The notes under the pieces are model-generated. The model searched no databases. It was not told the DNA's origin and saw nothing but the letters and a program-made list of their open reading frames with translations. Positions 1 to 13,471 of a stretch of 64,000 nucleotides of DNA are shown piece by piece. Numbering within the stretch: the first letter of the stretch is position 1; each line of letters starts with the position of its first letter. The position numbers were made by a program, and so were the translations under genes. Source of the stretch: Wuchereria bancrofti (Eukaryota; Nematoda; Chromadorea; Rhabditida; Onchocercidae); NCBI GenBank assembly GCA_005281725.1, contig SSBO01000003.1, positions 3,089,824 to 3,153,823 on the forward strand, written 5' to 3'.

Positions 1-76
1 AAGATGATTTCTATCGTTGTTTTATAAAAAATTTTATCAAATTTTGAAGTCTTATCATAAAATTAATTTCAGTATT

Positions 77-2230
77 ATGAAAAGAGCACATTTTTGGGTT
101 TGTACTTTATCAGTTGTCAGTCTACTAGTAATCATCGCATCGTTGATAATATGTGCAGTGCTATTTCATGATGTTAATACTTTATATTATGAAATACTCG
201 ATGGTATGGATGAATTTAAGGTAATGGTAATAAAAAATTTTTAATCTAAAAAAACGAGTATATTTTACTTAGTAAACAATTTTCTTTTTTTCAATAAATA
301 TTTCCAAGTAATTTTAATTAATTACTATAATGAATATCAAATGCACTAAGAAAATTTGACCTGAAATGCTAATATTCTGAAATGATCCTCCTAATAGTAC
401 GCATTGAATTGAAAACATAAATGCTTATTTATTTGCAATTACTCCATAATTGTTTTATGATAACAAAATTTTATGAAAAAAAAAAAAGAATGAAATGTTT
501 CTTTTCATAACATCAGTAATATGAAATTTTAACATATTTCATTTAATTATTCATAATACATAATTTGTGTCAACTTAAGTAATTATCTTTAATTAAATTT
601 TTAATGGATTTTTAATTAATGCAGTATTAACTTAAAAATTTAAAAGTTTAATATATTTTAGACTATAACGAATGATGCATGGTTAGAAATGATGAAGTAT
701 CATGCGGTAAAAAATAAAAGATATGCAGATAGCACCTCAAAATTAACATTATCGGAGCTATTTAGAACGAAACGAATCCAACGACAAGCATATGATAATC
801 ACATTATGCGATCACAATGTGGTAAGAAAGTTCCTAAATATTAAATTTAATTTAAAATTTTATTTTAAATTATTTTAGAAAGGATAGTTTTTGTTGATGA
901 TAATATTTCTTATAGCATGTTCATCACAGCCAAATACTTGTCCACCTGGTCCACAAGGTCCACCCGGAATACCTGGCACTCCAGGAAGTAAGTTTATTTG
1001 TTGATCAAGATGAATGTTGTATTGTAAGACATTCTTTACACAATTAAAAATTTATAAAAGTTTGAAAAAATTTTTTTGCTTTAAAAAAAAGTATTGAAAG
1101 TGTTAATTAATATAAACTATACTACAAAGTTAAAAGTTTGTAAAAGTACGAATAATGATTGGTGTTCACACACTATGTTTTATAATTTCAGTTGATGGAG
1201 AACCTGGTCTACCAGGTAAACCTGGAATAAATGGTACAGCTTTTCTGCATAACTTGGGTTTGGATGAATATAGAACTTGCATCGAATGTCCAGCGGGACC
1301 TGAAGGACCACCTGGTGAACCAGGACCAATGGGTGAAGAAGGTCCACCAGGAATGCCTGGTAAACCGGGTTCTGATGGTAATCCTACCATGGCTGGAGAA
1401 AGGGGACCAATTGGTGAGCAAGGTTTACCTGGTAAGTGTTGAAGACTCGATACTTTTGTAATTTCATTTGAGTAGCAAGATAATTCACGGTCAAAATATT
1501 CAGGTCCACCTGGACCAATTGGACCACCTGGAAAAATGGGTGAATCAATGCTGGTCATGTACGGCACACCAGGACCAAAAGGACCACCTGGACCTGAGGG
1601 ACCAATAGGTCCTCCTGGAGAAGACGGTGAACCAGGACTAGAAGGAGATAGAGGTTTAGCAGGGGAGCAGGGACCTCCTGGTACATCAGGACCACCAGGA
1701 CAAGAAGGGCTACCAGGAGAGGTTGGTTTTATTTCATTCAATTTTTAGTAGCTTCAATGATTGCCTTTCATTAATTTAAAAAAAAATAAAAAAATTTGAC
1801 CTAAGGAAAACTATATAATAATAAGCCTTAAAAAGACCATTTAGTGCAAATAAAACGATAAGGATAATTAATATAAATTATTTATAAATTGAATAATTTT
1901 TCATGACTACTAATAATTGGATAATATTTGTAGCCCGGTGAGCCAGGAACACCAGGTGTTGATGCTGCGTACTGTCCTTGTCCTCAGCGTACTTCTTACG
2001 TTTACGTTGAATCAGCTGAACCATCATCAAAGCCACACAATTTTAAAGAGACAGAAGTATACACACCGGGTGAAGCTCAGTTATTACCATCAGATGAATA
2101 TTTTCACGCATTATTGCAACCAGATCACACGTACGTTCGATATAAAAAATCGCAACGTAATCGACATTTACTCAATAAAGTTACACGAAAGAAAACAGTT
2201 TCAAACAGGAAATCGAAGAAAACGAGTTAA
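77..2230 (+). CDS. Cuticle collagen, six exons, 376 aa
   Basis: Structural protein of the nematode cuticle. Exons: 77-220, 662-821, 916-987, 1192-1431, 1504-1721, 1934-2230; every join keeps phase. The ATG follows an acceptor (AG at 71-72), so an upstream exon or trans-splicing is possible. Residues 8-30 form a signal-anchor hydrophobic stretch. The N-terminal domain ends in overlapping dibasic sites RTKR/RIQR (residues 83-89), matching the subtilisin-type processing site of cuticle collagens. Cysteines then flank Gly-X-Y repeats ([13 protein letters not shown] onwards), which are broken by a Cys-containing non-collagenous stretch near CIEC and by a short Met-rich break (MLVMYG). After the last repeat comes CPCP and a basic, non-collagenous tail of about 85 residues ending in KSKKTS, longer than the short tails of most cuticle collagens. 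AATAAA lies at 2328. Family assignment is certain; which paralogue is not. Confidence 0.93.
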
Positions 2231-3081
2231 ACTAACAAATTTTAATCAAATGAATCATTTCTGTAATAAATCAGTGAATATTTCGTTTAAATGTAAAAAT
2301 GATAAAGTTTATTGTTTGTTTACTTTAAATAAATTAATAATTCAAAAATCAGCAAAATAAAATTTTAAAGTTTAAAAATTTGATAAAATCTCATTATCAT
2401 TCAATTAAATGTACATACCATTATTAATGCTTATATTGTTTATAACCGATGAAGACTTAAACTCTAAAGTTAATTTTAACTTAATTATTGAAATCATATA
2501 ATTATGAAATCTTAATATTTCTTTCTTAAGTTATATAATTTTGATAAATCAAATAGGTTAAAATATTGGGACAATTGCCATTAACGTTTTGTTGTTTCAT
2601 ATACTTAAATGCGTTTAAATTTTAAATTTCATGTTTTTTCTTCCTTTTTTTTTACTTCAACATAATATATTATGGAGCGTAGAGAGCATATTTGAAAGTT
2701 TAAAATGATCAAAAACGTATTGAATATGATTCCGGATCCGGTTGAAGATAAAAACATTGATCTTGTCTGTTTGCATCAAATCTCAAAAAATGTTATTTCT
2801 ATATTATTACCCAACATTAAATTAGCCATTTTCACTTATTCTTACATTATTAAAAAATATTACATAGGATTTTTTTATAAAATCTTTTTTTTTAACTTTT
2901 ATTTTATAAAATATTCATTAAAATTAGTTTCGTTTTAGCAGAAATTTACATATTTAAATTTAATTTCACACGAAATCTTTTTTCTTCAAATGAATACATA
3001 TTGAAATGAAAATAATTAATTGACCATAAACGGTTGTTGCTAACTTTAAAATCAGGAAATAAAAAAAAGTGACAAATTATA
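2231..3081. other. Intergenic, collagen 3' flank
   Basis: AT-rich spacer holding the presumed collagen polyadenylation signal (AATAAA at 2328-2333). The only long ORF here is made of Phe/Lys/Ile-rich codons typical of chance ORFs in such DNA, and I see no coding signal. Confidence 0.5.
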
Positions 3082-6000
3082 ATGACAAGTTCCGAATCTG
3101 TGCAAGATCGAATAGGCAAAACGTATGTACACGTATATCACGTATTTCACTCAGTTTATTACTGCATCAAATATAGAATGTAAAAAGTTGAAGAAACTTT
3201 TCCCAAAATCTAATTATCACTTTTATCATCCTATTCATATTTCCAATTAAATCTTATAGGAAAGTAACAGCAGCATTTTTCAAAAAATTAGGTGAAAAGT
3301 TAAGAAATTATCAAAGATATCAGAAACCAATGCAACTTTCCGAGCAATCAGTCACTCATTCGTCTTCACTTGATTTGGTACTTTTTTATTTTAATTTTAA
3401 ATTAAAACTTAATGCTAAATTGTAACCATCAAATAAAGTTTAATTTTTTGTTACTAACATCAAATTGTTACTAAAAAAAATTGTTACTTTAAAAGTCAAT
3501 AAAAATTTTTCAAAATTCTGAATAATTCAAGTTCATAAATATTTTCAATTTGAACTATTCTGAATTTACTTCAAAAAAAAACTTGATTTTTCATCGTTTT
3601 TTTTTTTTATTTCAATCTTATTGCTATTTAATCTCTTTAATTTAAATTAGAACGAACTAAATTTTTTTTCTGAAAATTACAACGAATGAATTTTTTTTAA
3701 GGAATGAGTTTTTAATTTTATTTCAGTATTTAATAAATTTTACATTGTTTAGGATAGTAATATTAGACGTTCGGTGGAATCGATAGCATCGGAAGAGTTA
3801 CAAAGTACTGAAAAAGATTTCGCTCAGCAAATTGTTGAAGGAAAATCAAATTTTAAAGAAAAAAAGGAACAAATTCAAAAGGATAATAAAAAAGATAGGA
3901 ATGGAAGAAAGAAGAAAATGGAAGACAATAGAAAAGTTTGATATTTTATATATTATTGATGAAATTTGAAATTAAATTTAATTATTTGATAGATAATAAT
4001 GTAACTATTTATAGATGAAAAATCAAAGTAAACAAGAAAATAATGGGTTAATTGAAAAGAAAAAGAAGAAACAAAGGTATAAAATGTTATAATTTTATTT
4101 TTGTCTACTTTAAAAGCTTGTCTTTTTTCTTACTTATTTGACCAAATTTTAATTAAACTAATATAATTTATTTAACTTATATGGTTTTTATTATTTTATT
4201 ACTCTTTAATTTTGCAAGTAACAATTGTTTAATAAAAAACTTTTGAAAAAAACAGATTAAAATTAAATTTAAACAGACATCTAAAAAAAAGTTAAAATTA
4301 AACGCTAGTATTAATTTCAATTTTCATTAATTTAAAAATATTTTTGTAACATTTGAACATTAGATGTGTATTTATTCTTTTTGATTGAACTTGTTATTTT
4401 TTTCTTTTAAAACATATTTACAACAATTGGAAAAGATTGCGTTAATTCGAAATTAAATTTCAAATCACTTTTCAAATTTGCTTTCCTAACCATTTCTGCT
4501 TATATACCACGGAATATGTATTCTATTTTGCATTTATTCAGCTTAGTTGGATTATCTTTTCCGTTTAAACATCAAAAAATAAAAATAAAATAAATTTAAT
4601 TTCCTCACCAATTCAATTGCTGTACTTTTAACTTTTTTCACAGTTTCTGCTATTACATTTAAGTAATCTTAAAAAGTAAAGGTAATTCGAACTATCGTCC
4701 ATATTCAATAATAGCATATGTTATTGATGGCGGTATTTTAACTTTAAAAAAAAATTAAAATGCTCAATACAAAGAAAAAAAAAATTTCTAAAAAAACTTT
4801 CAATTACAAATTAATTTTGGACCGAAACATTTCGATTATTTCAAATTTTTAATTCTGTAAATGTTTTGGAATTGCAAAATAAAGAAGCAATGAAATTTGA
4901 TTAATTGTATTTTTGAATGATTCCACTCTGACTGTAATGCAATTTTCAGAAAATCAATAAGTTTCGAGAATATTTCACGTGAACGCAAAGATATTTCTGA
5001 ATCTTTGGTATGATTTTTACATATAAATATAAGTGCAAATATAAATATAAATACGAACATAAATATAAATTTAAATATAAATACAAACTTTATCGACTAA
5101 ATGCACCCACTGATATTATGAAGCATTTGTAATTAAAAAAATGAAATACGACAATGTGTTCATGGCTAATCAAAAAAATTTTTATTATTTCTTCAGTAGA
5201 TGAAATATTAATTTAAAAAAATCAGACTATGATGAAATATTTACCCAAATATTCTTAAGAAGAAATTTTGTTCTAAAAGGAATTAGTTTCTTAACTGTTT
5301 ACATTATTAGTAGCAATAAGACTTTTTAATGATAATTGAAAATATCAAAGAACACATTTCCTTGCTTATTTTTTCAGACTAATCGATCAAAACGGTAAGT
5401 TTACGATGGTTTATTGCCACTAAAGGTATAAAATTAAATTAGAATTAAAATAAAATAAAAAGAAAACAGATAGAATAAAATTCATTAAATTTAGTTTCCT
5501 TTATTGGCATATTTTCTTCCTTATCTTTAATGAGTTACCATGAATAATAATAGATCAAAATCAATGGTACTTATATACTCTAAGATATAAGCAAAGAAAG
5601 AAGCTCAAATTAATTAATGAGATGATTCATAGCTCTAATTAGTATCAATTTTAGTTCAAGTTCAGCAACGACTATCAGCAAACAGTCACAAAATGAGGAA
5701 CAGAGTTTAACTGCAAGTATTTCAAGCACAAAATCGTTGAAATCAAGCACAAAATCAATCAGTCAATTTGATGATGGCATAAAAACTAATTTTAACCTCG
5801 GCAACAATAATATATTATCCATTTTAAAATCCAAAAGTGATCCGGTTTGTTTTTATTTTTAAAATTCTATTTTGCATTTTTTGATTTTTATTGATGATAT
5901 ATAATAAAGTAATTTTTTATTAAAAAAAAAAATAAAAGAATGGAAAAGTAAATTATTCTATGCTAATTGGATAAAAAGTATTCATAAATGCTTACAACAG

Positions 6001-6855
6001 TTTTTAGCTTTTGGATAGAGAAACAATTTTAGTTAATAATCTTTTGCATCCAAAAAAAAAAAGCAACGAATACTTTGGATGAAACTTATTGTTATTCAAA
6101 AAAAAAAAAAATGAATTCAAATGGATAAAATTTGAAATTTTTAAACTTGAATTTTGCAATCATTATAATTATTTTTTTATCTAATTCTAATTTTCTTATT
6201 CGTAAGTGTAAAAGTTGTTAGGGTTATAAAAATAAAGCTTTTAGTATAATTTGTCGGCTAAACTACAATCAAATGCTTTATATTTGGATAGTATAAAAGT
6301 AGACTGTTTAAAATATGGAATTAAAGTTGAATTTTAAATTATATTAAACATCTAAATCGTTTTGAGTTTTTTTTTCGAGTGCATATGCAAATTTAAATAT
6401 TTTGAAATTTTTTCATTAACTCTACCTTTCCCGCCTATTCAATTTGACATTTCTTATCATTTCTTAATGTAATTTTTCATTAGACAATCCTATGACACAA
6501 TTTACAAATTTATTTTATTGTTTATTTGTATTATGCAATTAAATCTTTACTTTAAAAACTTAAATTTTCACCTTGAAAAGCGATAATTATTGATTGATGG
6601 AATCAAATTTTCACTTAAGGAGTGGTTATTTATTATATTAAATATCTTTATTTATGAGTCAAACAATAAAAGTTTTACTTTTTAATGCCATCATTTATAA
6701 TTTGCAAAATTAAATTTCCACTTTAGGATGCGATTATTTATGATTTGCAAAATCCAAATGGTTGTAAAATACATTTGGAAAAAATGGCTAATCGAGCGAT
6801 GTTGTTCTCAGTGGATGATACTGGGAAACGTCTTTATATTAGCTGCAATTTCTGA
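3082..6855 (+). CDS. Unrecognised Lys/Ser-rich protein, six exons, 240 aa
   Basis: Exons: 3082-3122, 3260-3377, 3753-3935, 4015-4076, 5655-5844, 6727-6855. All five junctions keep phase with GT/AG sites, including a 1.6-kb and a 0.9-kb intron, which argues that the gene is real although no homologue is recognised. The N-terminus (RIGKTKVTAAFFKKLGEKLR) is basic and could be helical. Residues about 60-135 are highly charged and include runs such as KKEQIQKDNKKDR and IEKKKKKQR. A Ser/Thr-rich stretch with SxxS repeats (STKSLKSSTKSIS) follows. The last 45 residues (from DAIIYDLQNP) look more like a folded segment and hold two cysteines. There is no signal peptide or membrane segment; the Lys runs would suit a nuclear or nucleolar protein, which is inference only. 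It may be nematode-specific. Confidence 0.55.
5026..5088. repeat. AAATAT-type simple repeat
   Basis: Imperfect tandem copies of AAATATAAATA with occasional C or G substitutions, inside the long fourth intron of the Lys/Ser-rich gene. Ordinary low-complexity intron sequence. Confidence 0.7.
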
Positions 6856-9443
6856 AATAAAATACAAAAAAGAAAAATTGAATTTTAGAACAATAAATAA
6901 TTTTCGATTAACTAAATATTGAATATTAAATTAACTAAATATTGAAATTATGGACAGTCTTTTTGTGAATTTCTCGTTGAAACTAAATTATGAACTCAAT
7001 AGTTTAGTTTTAATAATTCACATGATTAATCAAAATTAATTTTAATAATTTTAACTGAATGTATGAAATGTTAACATTGGGATGAAATTCGTCGTTATTA
7101 ATAAAATATTATATATCACGATGATTATGAAAAATTATTAATTATGTGAAAAAATAGGGTTCAAGACTGAAAAACATAAAAAATTGGAATAAAAATTAGA
7201 AAGTAAAGATGTTTGTTCGAAACCTTTGTAAAATTATTGTTTCCTGTACTTTTTTTTTTCTTTTGAACAAAATCATCATTGCAGTATTTTTGCTTTCTTC
7301 ATTAGATAACTTTTTGCCATTTATCAGTAGTTATGCTAAGAAATCACTTTGGAAATATATTATTTATAGTATTATTTATCTGAAATACTATTTCAATTAC
7401 TGAATAAATAAATTAATCTAAGTTTTATTTTAATTTAAAGCAAAAGAGATAATGTTTTGTTGCATTGAATACTTCTGAAATTTATGAATGCATTATTTTG
7501 GAAGTAATAGTATCACAGAAAAAATTAAATTCTGAATGAAACTTTGCAAACTTTTAAACTTTATACTCATTCTTTGCAAACTTTAATACTCATTCCTTTC
7601 CATGAAAATTCATAGTTGATTTATTGTTTTATAGAAAGTAAAAACAAACAAAGATTAAATCTGTTCTCCAATTAAATTTTTTTTGATCAATTGATAAATT
7701 TGGATATAATGAAAATTTCATACGAGACAAAGTGAAAGGTCAGAAGTCCAACATGAATTAAAAATTGATATTGGAACAAATTATTTAGTCGGAATTGAAT
7801 TAATTCATAAATTACGAGGTCTTTGGTGTTTGCACCTATAACTCATTTCAAAAAATTTTTTAAATCATGTTGATAATGAGTATATAGACAAATTACGCTA
7901 TGCTAGCAACTAAATCCATCCAAAAAAAGTTTTTTTGTAGCAAGAAAACCGAATTAACCAAGCTAAAACATTGAAATGATTTATTTTATTTGCCGATCTA
8001 TTTTTAACTCGAATTCCGAACCACAATCCCTCACAATTATTTACGTAAAAATTCCGACAATTTATTCATTAGGGTCTGTCCTCATCTTGCAGAAAATTAT
8101 AGCATAATCTTTCTTATTGAAAATTTAATATCCAAAAAAGAATTCTACAAAAGTAGCCTTCAGCAGTCACTCTTTTTTTGTAAACTTGCACCTTGCGCAC
8201 TTGAAATTGTTAAAAATTTCGTTTGTGTTCCTTTTTCTAGTCATATGCTGCTTTTCTGCGGTACTAAGTTGTACATTCAGAAATTAATAATTTCTTATAT
8301 CACTGGACTTTCAAAATTTTATCAAAAAATTTTTGTTTTTTTTTCAGAACTTTTGTTTTTTAATAAACTTAAAAAAATTATTTTCAAAAAAAAGACATGA
8401 CCGCCACCTATATTCCAATTTTTATTACATGTTTATTTCAATTAATTAATAAATAAGTAAAATGTTGTAAATCTAAATCACTTTATGTTCAGATTATTAA
8501 AATTTACAGATGAGAACTACTTTTGCCATTGAGTTAGCACAGCAATCAGTAATCATCTAAGTAATTGATAACAGGTTTGAGAATGAACTATGTCATTCCT
8601 CATAAATCTTATTCAACTCCACAACTGCTAAGCTTATCACCACCGTCATCAGAAAATCTTTTTCTGCATTCGATATTAAATAACTCAAGCTCACATTGAT
8701 TGGATTCATATATTTCCCTCAAATTTTTTAATTCAGTTTCTCAAAACCTTTATTAGCGAGTGACTGCATCAAAAATTATTAAACTTGTCCCAAACCACTG
8801 TTTCCAATTCAACCAATGCACTGAAGTTTAAGAAACGTTTTCAACAATGTACTAAATTGCTCAACAGAAGAGTATTGTTGATAATGCTTTTGAGCGATAT
8901 AATGAAAACCAAAAATAATCAGCGGCTCGAAATAAATCATATCGTATAAAAAAATTCAGGAAAACTTTCCATGACCATTGATTAACCTATTTATCAACTC
9001 TTCAATTCCAATAAGATGAAAGAATTGAAAAACATTAAAGATATAAAAGTATAAGAATCCTTATGATGTTATTTTAACAGCTAACTAATAAAACCCCCGA
9101 GAAGATAATCCGAAACTTTCATAATAAAGTAATTCGAGTTCCAATATGATGCGCTGAAAAAGAAAACAATGCCAATAAGCATAAGCTTAGAACATTATTT
9201 ACAGAAGCAGGTAACATTCAGAATGGAAAATTTCAAAGATAAAGAAATAAACAATAACAGATTGTACGACAATGTCCTTAGTTTATGTTGCATTCGTTCA
9301 TGAACAATGTTCATTCAAAAACAACTACTGAAATGCATTCACAAAAAAAAAAAGAAAAAAGACTTTCAATTGCACCAACCGAGCTAAGCAATTAATTACA
9401 GCCAATTAATAAAAATAACGTTACTAAACAAATCATGAAATAC
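6856..9443. other. Intergenic, 2.6 kb
   Basis: Spacer between convergent transcription units, the + strand Lys/Ser-rich gene and the - strand YIPF gene. It should hold both 3' UTRs. Only short hydrophobic chance ORFs are present, for example at 7209-7403, which is Phe/Ile/Tyr-rich and has no splice context. I see no further gene. Confidence 0.5.
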
Positions 9444-11966
9444 CTAAACAGGTTTCGAAATCTTTGCCGCAACTTTTGGAACCGTAGTGGCATTAAGTTC
9501 TTTCATATTTTCTATTCCAACATCTTCCTTCTTTCTAATATTTTCGTTGTTTTCGTCCGATTTCTCCATTTTCATCTGAGATACTTCTGCTTCATTTGGC
9601 GCTGTTAAATTGTTCATCACAGAACTAACTTCCAATCGTGCATGTGAATGCTCAATATTTTGAACTTGTTGATGTAATAGGTGAAAATTCTCGGTCTCAA
9701 GTTTGCTTGGTAAGGATGCATCGAAATAATACTCCTTAAAGCCAACTGCAACTAATGAATGCAACAGCAAAACGATAAGTATTGTTCCCAAAGCAATCTG
9801 GAAAAAACTGAGTTTCTCAACGTTTTCGAAACTAAAATTGAAATCAAGAAACTCTGGATGAGATATATGTATATTCATTATTTATCATGCCTGCACATGT
9901 CTTGCAAATGCTCCGAACATAAGCAGGCACTCAATGGTAACATATAAATTATCAGAAAATGATGTTTGAACTTTAAATGCATTGACAATTTCAACTTGAT
10001 ACTGAAATGTAACTGCATGCTTAAAATAGTTTTGCCACATGAACTATCTATTCACTCTACACTTACCTCGATGAATACATCGTACCACTGAATAAGATCG
10101 ATAAGAAATCGACCTTTAGTTTTTCAGAAACTCAACCAAACGTAACATAAGTTACCCAATAATTACTGTTGACCATTAGATTAAACAAAAAATGATCGGT
10201 ATTAAATTTAATACAGTTTTTCGGACCAAACATTTTACTTACTGCTTTATTGTGATCATTTTTAATGGCAGGCCATATACTGTTTGCCAGCACTGAACCA
10301 CTTAGTGCAACTGATAAAATTATAAGCAGCCAACGAAACCACTGTGCTTGTAAAACCCAGAGAACCTGAAAGACATCGACAAGGGAAATTCAGGACACTG
10401 TTGATTTCTGTTGCAATATTCTTGAAACTTGAAAAGAAATAGCAATTGCTACCATGCTCTAATTAAACAATTCAGATAAATGGTACTAATGTCGCAGATA
10501 GCATTAGTTTATATCTGCCCATAACAACAGGTAAGTAAATGATCAGTAGAAAAACACCATGACCAAAAAATGGTGTTGGAAAATCAGTGAATATGTTTGA
10601 AACCGTTGGATATGACGACAATGAGAAATCGCAAGTGATTTCAAACAAATAATGGTAAAACAGTCCTAATATTTTATGCTTTCATCAAAAATTAGATATC
10701 CAAGACGGTTTTTATACAAACCGATACAGGAACAAAGATTGATAGGCTATAGCCATAAGCGCAAAGTATATCCAAATATGAATATTGCAAATATGATTTG
10801 CGATACCAAAATAAGGAATAAAGAACGAATGGTACTAGTACGACATAGCAAAAAATAATTGTTGAAGCACCAGTAACTAAAAATTAAAAATTATTGATGA
10901 TTTATGCAAAGAGCAAGTATGAAATATTTCGGATCTTACTCTGGCTATTAAATTTCCAAGATTCTCACCTAATCTAAAGTCACTTCCATATTGATAACCT
11001 GTACTAGCGCCTGATGTTTGAATATATTTTGCAAGATTACCGCAAATAGCTGTAGAAAATACCAAAGTAACGGATATCCAAAAGGGTCCTGAAAACAGCT
11101 GTAAAAATATAGAAAAGTACTGAAACACAGCTAACTAAATAAATATAATATACCCCATAAATCTGGAAGCGGTTGGATGTGATCTGTGATAAAATTTGAC
11201 CCAAATCGTGGCAACATACTGTGCAAAATTCTTGACAATACCTAGAAAAAAGTACCGAAGAAAAAAAAAAGAAATAAATACAGCGCTTTCCTTGAAAATT
11301 CTATGCAAGATAACTCTACCAAATGCTATTTAAAATTAAAAGAAAGTAAGAATTCAGATCCGGAACACAAACTTGATCAGTGTCAACATCAAAGTACTGC
11401 TGGTAAAATTCGAATGAAAAAAAGTTCTTTTCTCTTGTATTATTTCGATTACTTGTTCCACCAGAAATAAATAGCTGCAAAATTCATTAGAAAAAATAAG
11501 CCTCAAACTATATTTTCACTAAATTTTGCATTAACGACATATAAACAAAGAGGAAATTTTTAGCAAAAACGCTTCCTAACAATTATAATCCAATTGATTT
11601 AATTTGTTTCTAGCAATATAAACGCTGAATGCAAATAATGTCAGATTTTTAAAAGAATCAAACGAATTATTCTCGAATGACAAATCAAAAATTGAGACAG
11701 AAATAAATATTCTTGGTGCTAATCTGCATATGACAGAATTTTAACAATTTTAATAACACTATACAATCTTGATAGTATATATCACTTACATAGGACTGAT
11801 CTCCAAGCTCACCCGGAGGTCGAGGATCATTATTTGGATTAACGGTACTTGGTCCAAAATCTGCAATGGCACTCTCTTCAGTTGCATCAACATCGAAAAT
11901 GGAATATTCATTTTCTTCATATGCATGAAAAAGAGGAAACCTACCTTGAAACTGTAAATTATTCAT
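9444..11966 (-). CDS. YIPF1/YIPF2-type Golgi membrane protein, seven exons, 372 aa
   Basis: Yip1-domain protein; this family works in Golgi structure and Rab-linked vesicle transport. Exons in transcript order: 11966-11790, 11474-11373, 11241-11154, 11088-10969, 10876-10722, 10365-10243, 9797-9444, all in phase. Family landmarks appear in the expected order: an N-terminal NNLQFQ motif, then FFSFEFYQQYFDVDT, a MLPRFGSNF segment, DLWGPFWISVTLVFSTAICG (first membrane span), LVPFVLYS, DILCAYGYSLSIFVPVS, LSGSVLANSIWPA and VLLLHSLVAVGFKEYYFDA, giving five hydrophobic spans. After the last span a tail of about 90 residues rich in Glu/Lys/Asn replaces the short tail of the human proteins. The start follows an acceptor at 11981 by 14 bases, as in trans-spliced nematode mRNAs. 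YIPF1 versus YIPF2 cannot be decided, since nematodes probably have one shared orthologue. Confidence 0.93.
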
Positions 11967-12561
11967 TTGATCTGCTATAACTGAAACTATAATAAATTTA
12001 ACAAAAAAAATCATTTATAAGCAGCACGAAAGAAAAAGTAATTACATAACGTGAAGAATGAAATCAACAAGCAAACAACAAAGAAATGCAACAGGACTTC
12101 ACACAGCCCTATAATTTAAACTGGAGTGGTCTGTCGATCCAACATCTCTTATACGAATGTACACATTGTAATTTTGACACTACCAACTTTCCAGTCTTAC
12201 TCTTCGTTAGACGAAAGAATAAACCAACGAATTTCACACTAAAATTTTAATCCTACTAAGATAAAGAAAATGTTAAGTAGTCGAATTCCGAATATTTCTC
12301 CGAATGCATTGAATGAAAAAGACTGGGAGGAAATATTTTTATTCTTATCAACAGCATAAGTGTTTTAACCAACAAAAACAAGGGAGAAAATATCGGTAAT
12401 TAAACAGGTGTAGATACATTAAGCAATTGTGGCCTTAATATTCCGAGGACGCATACATTGTTCCCGGAATAAATTTAAGTAATTTTTTTTCATATTTTCC
12501 TCTTACATATCCTCCCGATATTGCTCCTTGTGCACATATTTATGCTATTTTACTTACTATC

Positions 12562-12605
12562 TTTAAATGAATCATAGTTATCATTTAAACGAATCATAGT
12601 TATTG
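12562..12605. repeat. Tandem duplication, two copies of about 22 nt
   Basis: TTTAAATGAATCATAGTTAT is followed directly by TTTAAACGAATCATAGTTAT with short linkers; the two differ at one position in the core. It lies about 600 nt upstream of the YIPF start codon. GAATCATAG could be a factor site, but nothing in the sequence shows this. Confidence 0.6.
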
Positions 12606-13471
12606 TACTTATGATGATCCAATGTTATGATATTATATGCATCATATCGCAATTTTTTTAAGTAACAATAGAGGAAGGTGAATTTTTTTATACGTTATGG
12701 CAATGTCAAGTGAGATACTTCTGCCCTTCATTAAGACATATAGCTTCATTAAATTTATGTATATGAATAGTTTTCCTAGTTTCCAAAAATTGGGCAATAT
12801 ATTAAAAAAAGTTATTTGTGAGTTTCAGAAAGGCAACATCGATAGCAAAAATGGTGACAATCACTGTTAAGCATGGAAAATATACCTCAAACAACCATAC
12901 GAAACTCGCATAACAGAGAAAACGAAAACAAAAAAAAAAAGAGAAAGGAAAAAGAAAGAACAAGCAAACAGAAGAGACAAAGAGTTTCTCCCCAATGTAT
13001 ATATGTATTATTGATTACAGAAGTTAACATTTAAAGACTGTGTTACGTCATAAACAAATCCGAGAAAAGTTAATCAAACATAGCTCTAAATACGAAAACA
13101 CACTAAATATCACTGAATTAAGAATGCGACCTTCCTTAGCAATTAAGGAAATCATGGTTCTTGTTCAAAAATAGCTGAAGTATTTCTGCAACTGCAAAAG
13201 ACCAATGAAATTTTAACCTTAAAAGAAATTCAATTTGTAACTGAGAACCGAAAACTATCACTTTATCACATAATCAGCTCATTCTCCACAATAATCCGTA
13301 ATTCTAGAATTCGAAATCTAAAAAGAGTGAGCACATTTAAAAAATAAATAACAGAAGCATCATTCAATACTGATACCGGTTGTACATATCAAATATCTGC
13401 CTTTAAGCTGTTCTTGAATTTTTGAATGTCTAGTTCTTAATCCTGTAAAATTCTCAAATTTATTGCTACCT

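Noticed and set aside
1166..1741. 191-aa Pro/Gly/Ser-rich ORF on the - strand
   Set aside because: Antisense shadow of the collagen Gly-Pro repeats; it crosses an intron of the collagen gene and has no splice logic of its own.
5379..5395. Possible 17-nt micro-exon in the Lys/Ser-rich gene (acceptor TTTTTTTCAG, donor GTAAGT)
   Set aside because: Including it shifts the following exon into a frame that stops soon; the direct join 4076 to 5655 keeps the frame.
7209..7403. 64-aa hydrophobic ORF as a small membrane protein
   Set aside because: Composition is that of random AT-rich DNA, with no acceptor, homology or neighbouring exon to support it.
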